64,000 bases of DNA from Diploptera punctata (Eukaryota; Arthropoda; Insecta; Blattodea; Blaberidae), in contig JASPKZ010007555.1 in assembly GCA_030220185.1 (NCBI GenBank), positions 1 through 64,000 of the forward strand. The letters run 5' to 3'. Numbering within the stretch: the first letter of the stretch is position 1; each line of letters starts with the position of its first letter. Shown here one piece after another: positions 24,501 to 38,000 of the stretch. The translations under genes were made by a program, and so were the position numbers. The notes under the pieces are model-generated. The model did no database searches, had not been told where the DNA came from, and saw only the letters and a program-made list of their open reading frames with translations.

Positions 24501-27500
24501 TCTACAAGCCGTGGTTATAGATTTAATTAAATGCACGGCCCATATTGAAAGCATTAAAAGCATGTTAATAGATCATCGCAAAAAGGTTATGAGATTTCCG
24601 AAGGCATCATGAAAGAGATGGAGAGTATTGCTTCTGAGTTTGGTGTAAACACCACACTACTAAGAATATCCAATAAGCAGACACATCGAGCTAATCCACA
24701 ATGTAATCCCAAAGATTACTTTAAGGTGGCCATCTTAAATCCATACTTGGGATTCCTTTCACATAGTTTTGTTAGATGCTGAAGATGATTGGGATCCAAT
24801 CGAAACATATTCAAGAACAAATCAACATTAATATTGAGGTAAGATATACAGACTCAAAATAAAATAATTAAAAGAACCTCAAAATATTACTTCCTAAAAT
24901 AAAATATTTGTTAGGGACAGATTTGGAGAACAACTTCAAATGCTGAACCCTAAGAACCTAAAAATATCTCTGAAAAATGCCCAAGCAACGGCGATCAAAA
25001 TTTCAGAGTTTTATGAAATCTAGGGTTTGTCCACCGAAATTGAACTATGGCACCATATGTGGATGAAACAAAGTGACAAGGATAAAGAAGGTGATTTCGA
25101 TAATATCATGTACTAGTGCAATTTTTTCCCATCCATCAAAAAGCAATTGTAATATACCTGTCTTTACCATGCACTACAGCATCTATTGAACGCACATTTA
25201 GCACCCTAAGAAGAGTCGGCAAGGATGACTGAGAATAGAATACCATAAGCAGCATACAGCTATTCACCACGTGGAAGAAGAAATTTGGGAAGACCAAAGA
25301 AAAGATGGAAACAGCAGCAATTTGGAGCCGGAACAGGCTAGTAAATAAGCCTAAACCGTGATGAAGAAGAAGAGTGAAGACATGGTGCCGTTTTACAATG
25401 ACAGAAAATCCCCTTAATGGCCTGTGTATGCTCAGTCTGCATAAAAAAAATCTTACTAAAAGTGATACTGAAAAATTTGAACAAAACGTACTTAAAAATG
25501 TTCTCAAACGAAAAGGCGAGTCGAACTGTGTGTGTAGTTGTACTTTATTAGTAGCTAAAATATAGTTAATAGTTTCAATACAATTAAGTATAAAAATTAA
25601 GAAGTAATCTTGACAAAAAATTCAATTCGCCAAGCCTAAAAATTCTGCAATTACTTCATTATTACTCTTCATGTTTCCTCTTCAATAGTGCCGTAGTTTT
25701 CTTCCGAAATATATTCAGGGTTAAGTTAAAAAATAAAGGTTGTATATTGTGTTTTTGATTTGTTCGTTTGTACCTGGAAGATATATAGTCAAAAAAATTT
25801 GCACCCCCCTTAATCCATTGCTGGCTATGCCCATGTTCTCTTTCCTTAACTCAGCTTTCCTTTTTGTATCTGCATACAAACTATTTATTTTAATATTGTC
25901 TATCATCTGATGTCTTTTTCTGCCTCTAACTTTCTTTCCGTTGACCATTCCTTCGAGGGCATCCGTCAGCAGGCAGTTTCTTCTTAGCCAGTGGCCAATA
26001 CAATTTATTTTCCTCTTCTTTATGAGTTCCAGCATTGTTCTTCCTTCACCCACTCTGTCCAGCACATCTTTGTTTTTCTATTTTGTCTGTCCATTTTATA
26101 AGTTCCATTCTTCTCCATATCCCCATCTCAAAAGCTTCCAGTTGTTTTTGCTCATTTTGTTGTAATGTCAAAGTCTCTGCACCATACAATGCTACACTCC
26201 ACACAAAGCACTTCACTAGCCTCTTCCGTAATTCTTTTGCCAAAGGTCCGCAGAAAATGCTTCTCTTCTTGTTCAAAGCTTCTTTTGCCATTGCTATCCT
26301 CTGCTTTACTTCTTGACCGCAGTTCATGTTACTACTGATTGTACAACCCAAGTATTTGAAGCTCTCCACTTGCTCAATGGCCTCAATCTTTAATCCTCAT
26401 GTTTATTTTCCTTGGTTTCCTTCCTATAATCATGGCCTTTGTCTTATTTATATTTATCTTCATCCCATAATCCTCGGACTTGTCATTTAGTTCCATCAGC
26501 AAATCGTATGCACTTAATTCTTCTTCCTCCCATGTTTATGCCTCCCATATTTCTGAAGCAGTTCTTCATTAGGTCTTCCAGGTAGATGTTGAAAAGAATA
26601 GGTGTGCCTTATAGGCCTGTCCTATAAGGTACATAATTTTATAATTTTAATATTGTGATTTTTACTTGCAGCCTCATTTTCTTAGTGTTACTCAGTAGAA
26701 TGTGCATGTTGGCTCTTAGTATCCTCTTGTTATCGCCTAACAATTCTACATCGTCAGCAATATAAACAGCTTATTAATACCATTGAGGTGTAAATACCTT
26801 TTTTTATCCTCTATAAAGATTTGATGACATGTTCATAGTACAAGGAGATAGTGCATATTCTTGCTTTAGCCCACTGTGAATATCGAAAGTATCTGAAAAC
26901 TGGTTGCCTGCCTGCTCCTTGTTCTTTGTGCCATTAGACACATTTGGATAAGTCACTTTTTAGGAATTCCAGAGTTCAGCAGGATACTGTAAAACTTCTC
27001 CCTCTTAATTTATTCATATGCCTTTTTGAAGTCTACATATAGTTAGTTGATGTACAGTGTCAATATATTCCCATTTCTTTTCTAAAATTCTGTCTTGTAG
27101 TAAAAATCTAATCTATTGTAGGCCCTACATTCACATTGATCTATTACATCTTCAGTATGGGGAGTAAGTCTGGATAGTAATATATTTGTTAGAATTTTGT
27201 ATGATGGAACAATAACTACAACCAGGAATGAGGTGCAAAAAAAATTAAACAAAAGCTCATCTCTGGAAATGCACGCTATTATTGACTACAGGGACTCTTT
27301 ATCATCCCAACTCCTCAAAAAATGTTAAACTAAAAAATATATAAAACTGTTATTCTTCCAATTATATTATAAAGTTGCAAAACAAGGTCTCATACTTTAA
27401 GAGAGGAGAAAAGTTTGAGTATTTGAGAATAAAATGCTTAGAGTAATTTTTGGACCAAAGAGAGACAGACAGGTGAATGGAGAAAACTGAATAATAAGTA

Positions 27501-30500
27501 AGTTACATGATATCATTTGAAATCAGACATAATAGGAACAGACTAATATTAGGAGGAAATGTTGTATGAATTGGGAATGAAAGAAGACATATAGGTAGGC
27601 CAAGAATAAAATGGAAAAATAATATTAACCATAATATGAAGAAGGTGTATTAAATTATACAGGGAATGATTAGAAAATATTAACTCAGGATAGGGATGTA
27701 TGGAGCACCCATGAGCCTCCAGGTTCAATAGTGGCAATGAGTGACTGAGTTAGTTGCCAGAAGCCATGCCCATGTTCTCTATGTGGTACTTAGTGAGTTA
27801 ATTAACACAATCTTGAAATTAAAAAAAAAAGGTTTGACAATTTTATAGAATATCTATAGATGTTTATTATATTAGGAGCTTCAAAACAAAAGCCATTAAA
27901 TCAGCAAATCATAAATTTTCAGAAAAGTTGAAAAACTTCTACAGTTTAAATTTGTGGACGCGCAATTTATAATGAAACAGTATTGTGAAGATAAACCATT
28001 TAGTGATATCAAAATGACTAGCACGGAAAATCAGTTTTATCTAATTTAGAACTTATTATCAATACTTGAAAGAAAAAATTGGACGGACTTAGCATGTTTT
28101 GTTTCATTAGTGTGGACAAAACAGATTTTGAATCAGATGCTAAAGAAGTAAAAGTATTTTTCTTAAGGAAATCAAGTTTATTGAATCAAAATTAACTCTT
28201 ACGTGTTACAATGATTGTTAATGAACATTAATGGTTAAATGTATGATTATTATTATGCTTTGTTGACATTCATAAGCAAATTAAAACACAAAAAGCTATA
28301 TTATTCCAGAACCATCTTCCTCATCAAGACAATCACATCTTTCATTTTGTGTGTCATTTTCCCTGATAATCAACAATGTTAGCATAAAACTGAAGTTCTG
28401 GTATGTTCCTCCACTCATCACCACATCCTTGTTTCAACAAAGTCTTCAAATTTCAGTTTTTACATTACCTGGACAAAATGGCAAATTCAAGGGCTAAGTT
28501 TCATGTGACAATCTCTCTAACAATTATCTTGAATGCCTAGATTGATCGTCATGTCGACATGACACCTATATTGCTACATTTACATTCATTTTTTCTATTT
28601 TTACTTTCATCAGACATACTCTTTCTGTAGTATTGATCCCTTCCAGCTTATGAAGTTTAGACGTAAATCCCTTGAAGTCTTGAACTTTCCAATCTATTAC
28701 CAGACAGATACTTTGCCCATATTGTGATAGAGATTGTGCTAGTCTTCAGGTATCAATATTTGAGAGTGTCTGTACAATTATTTTTCTATTACACCTGTCT
28801 GCAGGAAGATATTCATGGCCTCGGACAGAAAAAAAAACATACATATCTCTTTGGCAGATTGTGGTGATTTCTCCAGAAGCCACCAATAAATAGCATGTAT
28901 AACAATGGAATTTTGATTTTGACCCTCACATCTGTCCGTTTGAAAATTGCCTTATAGTGGAGACAGTTTAATTAAAATTTGTTTTGGTAAGAAAATTTGT
29001 AAGAGCTGATGCTACTTCTTTTGCTCCTCAGCCTGCTTGATTTTCAACCCAGCAGTAAGAATTAGGGGATTTATTCTCAATATCTGTAATATAGATTGCA
29101 TAGAAGCTAGCATTAAAATCATCACCTATAGGTAATTTCGGCGATGGCTAAACTTGTTATAAATCAAAACAGAGTGTGATGGAATCTTGTGGAGTTCCTT
29201 TCAACATTTTGTAGAATGTCTTTGCTCTAATTTTATGGGTGATAAGTGCAATATGACTTTCTTCATTAAATTAATATTAAGAAGCTAAAGCTGTTACTAT
29301 GATTGAAATAAGTATATTAAAGTACACTACTAAATTATTGTAATCAAATGGTAAAGAGAAAAATTTATGCCTGAACCGGGAATCGAACCCCGAACCTTCA
29401 GCTTTCCGTGCTGATGCTCTAACCATTGAGCTAATCCAGGCTTCCTTCCCATCCAAGCATAAATCCTTCCTTTACCTTACTGTCTTGGTCCCACATTCAA
29501 ATGCAATGAATCATCATTCACACAAATACACAATGAATGGCTTCTACCTGAAGAAGACATGAAGGGACTCCACATAGCTATAGCATTATTTATTAAATTA
29601 ATATTAAGAAGCTAAAGCTGTTACTATGATTGAAATAAGTATATTAAAGTACACTACTAAATTATTGTAATCAAATGGTAAAGAGAAAAATGTATGCCTG
29701 AACCGGGAATCGAACCCCGAACCTTCAGCTTTCCGTGCTGATGCTCTAACCATTGAGCTAATCCAGGCTTCCTTCGCTTGGATGAACTAATTAAGTTATT
29801 AACATTGTGCAGCTGCAGAATAAAAATAAATGTGAAATCTATTGACTCAACAAGCTTGATTCTGACTGGACCAGTAGACTGAATGGATTATGAAACAAAC
29901 GCTTAATTTCGATCACATTTTTAATGGGGAAGGAACAGAGACTGTAATTTGATGCAGGACATTTCATAGAGTAGCAATCCATCATTTTAAAGTCAGTTTC
30001 GATCAGAGATGGACTTAATGGTTTTGTTTTGGAGATCCTCATATATTATAAATGTGAAAATCATAGTCTGTAGTGTGATTGCCTCAATATATATATCTCT
30101 GGGCAGAATGTTTGGCAGCAAACAACATGCTGTTGTACTGTGCACGTACTAGATTTCTGTGACATAATACTTCCCTCTGTGATCATGTGATTTAGTTGTA
30201 ACCTTTGTAGTTCAATTGTATCATCATGTTATTGGTTATTATGTTTTCCTGGTAATACCAACTCCATTTCAAGCAATATGGGTATTGATGCTGATTGATT
30301 GAAAAAAAGAGGCAGGAAGAACACCAATCTGGGTAGAGACAGATGCACAGTCAAGACAAGAATGTATTATCACTTCCTTTTGTTCGCTGTCAAGCTATAG
30401 AAAAGTTTCATAAGAACATGCAGTGAAATATTTTATTAAATAACTCTGGAAATACTTGTGAGTACCAAATAAAAAAAAATTGGCCAATGTGGACTAGTGG

Positions 30501-33500
30501 TTATGCTCCTTGCCTCTGGTCCCGAGGGTCGCAGGTTCAAACCCAGCCGGGGTCGATGGATTTTTTAGGATGGAAAAATCCAAGGAGCAAATCCTCCGGG
30601 AGGGGCTTCAAGCCATGGGTCTCGAGTCCGAAGATTTTCAGGCTCATAAAAGATCCTTAAGTCTGAATGAAAGACCTCTAAGCAAAATTTACCGAATTTT
30701 CCCGTCCTAGTACTACCTTGGTTTCCTAGATGTCAGTATGAGGTGGAACGCTGACCACGGACCACTCAAAGGACATCTATATGAAAACAAGTGTAACTAA
30801 ATTAGTATGGTTCAAATTCTTCCCTCTAGGGGGAGAGCGCCTAAATCTCTGTTAAGGGAACCATGGGCTTACAAGATACAAGAAGAAGACCAAATAAAAA
30901 TAATGTTTATACATTACTGGATGTGTAGATATCATAGGAATAAAAATAGTTGTAATTTCTATGGTGACAACAATCTACATAATACTTGTGTGTCTGCTTG
31001 TGGATCTAGTGATGTATAATTCTGTATAATACTTGTGTGTGTAAATACATGTAAATGTTGTGGATCTAGTGTGACAACTTCCTGACTGCATGACATGAGT
31101 GCTCTTTTGAGATTGGATACGAGATATTAAATAACAGTATTCGTTGCTCATACTTATCATAGAAGATGCTGGAAGTGCTTTCCATCTTATCTCATACATA
31201 TATTACATCTTTTTACAAAATTATCATTCACATGAATCAGTTCTTCTACAATAATGCATCTAATTTTTACTTGCGTTTATTATGAGTAATTTCATTGCTT
31301 TGTGTGCCCGTAGGTTCATGGCCGCACGGACATAAGCTCTCCTTACATCCCTATCCTGAGCTAATGCTTTCCAATCATTCCCTGTATAATCTACTTCCCT
31401 CAAATCATAGTTAATGTTATTCTCCCACCTCGTTCTTGGTCTACCAACTGGGCGTTTTCCCTCTGGTTTTCCTACAAGAAGCTTCCATGCTAGTCTTTCA
31501 TTCCCCATACATGCAACATGTCCTGCCCATCGCATTCTATGAGACTTAACTGTTCTTATTATATCTGGCTTCCTATAAAGACCATGTAGTTCATTGTTAT
31601 ATGCATTGCAGAGACTCTTGATGTCCCAACTCCTTTCAAAAAACGTTAAAACTGAAAATATATAAAACTATTATTCTACCAGTTATACTATATGGGTGCG
31701 AAACATGGACTCTTACTTTAAGGGAGGAAAGGAGATTACAAGTATTTGAGAATAAAGTACTTAGGAAAATTTTTGGACCAAAGAGAGATGAACAGACAGG
31801 TAAATGGAGAAGACTACATAACAATGAACTACATGGTCTTTATAGGAAGCCAGATATAATAAGAACAGTTAAGTCTCGTAGACTGTGTTGGGCAGGACAT
31901 GTTGCACGTACGGGGAATGAAATACTTGCATGGAAGCTTCTTGTAGGAAAGCCAGAGGGAAAACACCCAGTTGGTAAACCAAGAATGAGGTGGGAGAATA
32001 ACATTAACTATGATTTGAGGGAAGTAGATTATACAGGGAATGATTGGAAAACATTAGCTCAGGATAGGGGTGTATGGAGAGCTTATGTCCGCGTGGTCAT
32101 GAACCTACGGGTTCGATAATGCCAGTGAGTAAGTAAGTAAGTAAGTAGTCTCCTCCGTTCACCTGTCTGTTCATCTCTCTTTGGTCCAAAAATTTTCCTA
32201 AGTACTTTATTCTCAAATACTTGTAATCTCCTTTCCTCCCTTAAAGTAAGAGTCCATGTTTCGCACCCATATAATAAAACTGGTAGAATAATAGTTTTAT
32301 ATATTTTCAGTTTCTAACGTTTTTTGAAAGGAGTTGGGACATCAAGAGTCTCTGCAATGCATAATAGCACGCATTTCGAGAATTGAGCCTACGTTTAATT
32401 TCTTTGTGGATCTCATTCCTATTTGTGATTATTGTTCCAAGGTATATGAATTCAGCCACTTCCTCAAAATTTCCCTCATTTGTCATTAGCTGCATTGCTT
32501 TGTGTACATCTCAAAATTCCTGTCTGCTGCACTAAATGCCTCAGAGATTTTCTAGGACTCTATTCCAAGGCAACACCTATTTCATCAAGCATGAGGATTT
32601 AGTTGGCTTTTTTATTATTCACAGAACCTATTATGTTAAACCTATTGAGTGATTTTAATATTATATGCCTACTCGGAAGGGACCTGTTAGGAAATTTACA
32701 TGTAATTTTTCCACATGAATTCATATTTCTTAAAAATGTGTTTAAAATGTACACATGCTCGCGTAGTGAGTAGTATTAACACGCATAAGATCAGTAATAC
32801 ACACATTTACTCAGAGGTTTAATCTCAGACTAAGTCGGTTTGATTTGTTACTGATAAATTACACTAGAGGCAGCTGGAAAATCGTGATATCTGCTGAGTG
32901 CTCACGGTATGCGTAACTGTCACATCAGACCCACAGACCAATGGATAACTATGTCCCATCAACATTTGTAGAGACTCACTGTAATATATATATATATATA
33001 TATATATTACATGAGTATAAATAATTATTACCTGAACTGGGATTTGAACCCAGGACCTGTTATTCTGTATATTAGCATGATACTGTCTTCGCTATCCAAG
33101 CATCCCAATGCAAACATTATTTTTTTCTTTTCATATCATATTTGGCTTTCATTGCTAAACATAAAAATTTAATTCAAACATCAAAATAAAAAAGACCATG
33201 AAAGCCTGTAGCTATAAAAAATGTTGAGCCATAGACTGAGTCTGCAATTGTAAATGGGGCCTCAAGGTATTCAAAAGCTTGAAGAGCTGTAAAGTATAGA
33301 CCTAAAATAACTGTAAGGAAGAGACCTTGTAGAGATTGATTATAATTATTTTCTAGTAATTTATTACCAGAATGTAAAATCTTATAATGCTGGGATGTTA
33401 ACTGCTCTATCTAACCGTATTACTACTATAAAGTAATATATTTTCATTAAAAGATGCTCTCTTATTATTGAAGCCATTGCAATTGATGTCTTGCTGCCTC

Positions 33501-34999
33501 TTATGACAGAGAAGTATATAAGGAAAATTAATATTTAATTTTAGGAAGTTATATTTTGAGTAATTATATTATTTTTGGTCTGGACATCTTACCTCAATAT
33601 TAATGTTGATTTGTTCTTGGACATGTTTCAAAACAATTCTCTGTTTTATCTTCAGCTTTCCCAGACTGGGAAAGCTGAAGATAAAACAGAGAATTGTTTT
33701 GAAACATGTCCAAGAACAAATCAACATTAATATTGAGGTAAGATGTCCAGACCAAAAATAATATAATTAAAATAACCTCAAAATATAACTTCCTAAAATT
33801 AAATATTATATTTTGAGGTTATTTTAATTATATTATTTTTGGTCTGGACATCTTACCTCAATATTAATGTTGATTTGTTCTTGGACATGTTTCAAAACAA
33901 TTCTCTGTTTTATCTTCAGCTTTCCCAGACTGGTTTTATTTATGTTGCATTATGTTGCACCACCTGGATGTCGATGTCAGCTCCATCCTGTGGTTGGCCA
34001 AAGAACCTCCAAACAAGGTCACCCTCCATCGGAATATCAAAATTCATAACTCTGTTTCTGTTCTTCTGAATATAAATTTTTTCCCAAATAGTCAGCTCGT
34101 TTGTATTTTCTAACTGTTTTAATAATTTAGTGTCTGAATTTATATTATGTTTTTCAGACCAAACATGAGCAGCAACTGCAGATTTTTCAATTTCTCCATT
34201 TTTGATATTTCTTATGTGTTCTTTGGTTCTAATTTTTAGGTTTCTTTTTGTTTTCCCTATATATATCTTTTCACAACCCATGCATTCAATTAATGTTTGC
34301 ACTGGGATGTCTGGATAGCGAAGCCATTAATTTTTCATTTTCATGTCATATTTGGCTTTCGTTGCTAAATATCAAAATTTTATTTTAACATCAAAATAAA
34401 AGTGTGTTACTTCTATATAATTAAAATATTCTCATTAAAAATGCTTTCTTGTTATAGAAGCCATAAGGTGGCACTGTGATCAATGTCTCGCTGCCTCTTA
34501 TGAAAGAGAATTTTATATAATAAAGTAAAGTGATCTCACTACAAGCCTCAGGAGGCCCTTGGGGTAGTAGGAGTTTAAGTCTCCCACTTTTTCTGAACAA
34601 TCGGCACTTGATGTCAGCCCTGCATGACAGCCACCTTTACCCCCAGAACAAAGTCTGGTGCTCGTTTTTTGTTAGAGGCTGAGTTGACCCCAGGGCCATA
34701 GTGCTGCCAGAAGGTTTAGGTCAGTTTAAAAATCCTGACTCCACCAGGACTCAAACCTTCGACCTTCCAGTTTGTAGCCCCGTGCCTCAACCACTACACT
34801 ACAGCGTGCCCCGAATTGTATATAAGGAAAGGAAAATTAATGTTTACACTGGGTTGCCTGGATAACGAAGCGAAAAAGCACTAATGTGTAGATTTAGGAG
34901 TCCCAGGTTCAAATCCCATTTCAGACATTAATTTTTCTTTTCATGTCATATTTGGATTTCATTGCTAAATGTCAAAATTTAATTATAACATATGTAGGC

Positions 35000-35031
<32 letters not shown>

Positions 35032-38000
35032 TAATTTTTAATCTCCACAATTTGTGAAGTATATTTTCATAAAAACCTAACTTTATAACTTAATTTCTTG
35101 GAGTTCTGAATTCCTTGGTACTTGTGTTATATGGCTTATTGATGTTTTTACAATTTTAATAGCAACATAATGTGAAGATAGCAGAATGGTGTCTGCCAAC
35201 AACTAACATCCAGCGGTATTATGCAACAGAGAAAAAAGTATTTACTCGAGACAAACCCCATTGCAATGTTGGAACTATAGGACATGTTGATCATGGGAAA
35301 ACCACTCTCACTGCAGCTATCACAAAAGGTAATTCTACAGAAATATACTATACAAGTTTGTGAAATGTATGTTCCAGTGCCATTATGCTATAGATTTGGA
35401 TAGATTACATTAATTTTCAATTTACGCACCACGCCAGCAGAACACACTATATAGGTAATGTGTAGTTGTATTCTATACAAAGAGGAATACATGATGAGTA
35501 AGGCTAGGATTTTTATGTAATATTAACATGCAGAATGTGTACATATTTATGTTGTAACATATGATTACATAAAAATTCCTTAAAATATGTAATAATAAAT
35601 ATATTAAAATTTAATTTTTTATGCATTCATATTAAATGTTAACTGTAAGATAGATCAGATTTGAAGGAATGAGACAGTTAAATACTTGACAATGTGGTAA
35701 GAAGGGTATTGTGATGTTTGTATTATAAAATGATCCCATAAATACAGGTCTTAGGATATTGGAAGGTGAAGGCTTCCATCTTTCTAGACAATTGACAAGA
35801 GATTTCAGCCTTGTATGATAGCAGTCTTTAGCCCCACAAGATAGTATAGTATTAATTTTTTTTATAGGCTGAATCGACCGCATGGTCATGATGCTGCCAG
35901 AAGATTAAGCAGTTTAAAAAATCCTGACCGCCATCGGGTCTCGACCCTCGATTTTTCAGCTTGTAGGATATTACCTTAACCAACTATACCATGGTGTGCC
36001 CCTTATATATTTCTACTATTTCATTCATAAACCGAGTAGATCATTCAGTTTTTAAAAAGAGATCTTGCTATATGGAACCCTATACTCAAGTATTCACTCT
36101 TCCTGTATCTGTGTTTATCATGATTAGTGAATGGGATTCTTCTTTGACCGTTTCTCAGCAGCTTTTGTATAGGTTAGAAAAAACAGTTTCAGTGTACAGT
36201 CAGGTATCTGAGTCTTTTAATGTAAACAAATATTGTTTTAAATTATTTTCTGCTTATGAAAATATTTTTTTTTAATTAAGAGGTATAACATGTAAATATA
36301 CATAAAACATTAATAGTGAGTAGAGAACATATTTTAATCGACTCACCTCATACATTTTCAAACTTCTTTGATACCGATGGTTTCAGACAATATCATGTCC
36401 TTCATCAGTCATGGCGCCATGATATTGTCTGAAACCGTCGGTATGAAAGAAGTTTGAAAATGTATGAGGTGAGTCGATTAAAATGTGTTCTCCACTCACT
36501 ATTAATGATATAACCTCATAATGTTTACTTCCCAATATTAATTTAAATATACATAAAACATCTTTAAAATATGTAAAAATGTGTAATTATGATCAAATAT
36601 GTAAATATATGTAATGTTAAATTTTCATATGTAATGAGTAAGTTTGTAATTCAGTTGAAATGTTCAAAGTGATCGAGTACCCTGCCGACTGTGAGATATG
36701 ATTTGTTATTCGTTTCCTGAATGTGAGAAACATCAAACCAGCTGACATTCGTCAACTTTGTGAGGTGTATAGTGAAGATGCCTTTAGTGATGGAATGGTC
36801 AGGAGATGGGTTAGGAAGTTCAACGAGGGCACGATGAGCAGCATACCAGTCAGCTATCTTTGATCAATGACAATTTGGTGCATGCTGTCGATTAAAATAT
36901 TCATGAGGACAGGAGGTTCACAATTTCTTTGCTTTCCTTGAATTTCCCACAATTGTCACCGAGTGTTCTCTACAATTGTGACAGATCGATTATGATATAA
37001 AAAATTGTGCTCACGATGGGTACCCAAGATGCTCACCGATGAACACAAAACCAGACGAGCTTCCAGTGCATTAAGCTTTCTCACATGTTATAGTGAACAA
37101 GGCGATGAGTTTCTTGACCATATCGTGACAGGTGACAAGGCTTGGGTGTCTCGTCTCACATGTCACCTGAATGGAAGCAGCAGTCCATGGAATGGAGGCA
37201 CACTGCATTGCCAAGGAAATAGAAATTCAAACAAAGCATGTCAACACGCAAGATCATGTGCACTGTTTTTGGGACAGAAAAGGAGTCCTTCTCATCAAAT
37301 TCTTGTCTCGGAGTGAAACCATTAATAGATAAACTTATTGTCAGACCTTGAAGAAGCTCCGTCACGCAATTCAGTACAAAAGATGTGCTGACCGACGGAG
37401 TTGTGTTGTTTCATGACAACACTCGGACACACACAGCTCGTGACACCCAAAATCTCATCACGAAATTTGACTGGGAACAAATTGACCATCCCCCCTACAG
37501 TCCGGATTTGGCTCTGAGTGACTTTCATTTCTTCCTGCACCTCAAGACGTTCCTTGGCGGCCAATGTTCTGATGGTGACGAAGTGAAAACAGCAGTGCGG
37601 GAGTGGTTTGCATCGCAGGCAGTTGGATTTTACAATGAGGGATAGAAAACTTGTGCCCCGACTCAATAAATGCCTCAATAATTGTGGAGATTATGTTGAT
37701 AAGTAATCAAAGTGTGCGGAATAAAATGCAACAAAAATGGTTTGTAAATATCTTCTCGTTTAATTACTACAGCTTTTCGGAAATTACTTTAAAAACACAC
37801 CTCGTATTTAGACGAGTTATTATCTTGGCAAATACTTTATAGGCTATATTTAATAAACATATGCCTGTATACAGTCATTTCTGTTACCATTTTTTGAAAA
37901 TGAGACAAATAATTCCTCTTTTCCATTTGCTGGAATTGTACAAGTCCTCCAACATATATTATTTCTAGAAATATGTGTTTAATTCTTTTCAGCATATATT

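Larger units (their letters stand above)
29263..29775. repeat. Tandem copies of a 329-bp tRNA-bearing repeat
   Basis: ATTAAATTAATATTAAGAAG starts at 29263 and again at 29592, so the period is 329 bp. The second copy stops at about 29775, after the tRNA-like part. Over the shared ~185 bp I see about one difference (AATTTATG against AATGTATG), so the duplication is recent. Each unit carries a full tRNA-like cloverleaf on minus. Other single copies lie at 47690-48125 and 55746-56100. Confidence 0.75.
33540..33802 (+). mobile_element. Mini Penelope-like palindrome
   Basis: Left arm (TTAGGAAGTTATATTTTGAG ... CTTTCCCAGACTGG) and right arm (GGGAAAGCTGAAG ... CTCAAAATATAACTTCCTAA) are inverted copies, with the centre near 33664. 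Both arms carry the GAG-GTAAGAT signature and a hammerhead motif. No ORF. A second PLE begins almost at its right border. Confidence 0.8.
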
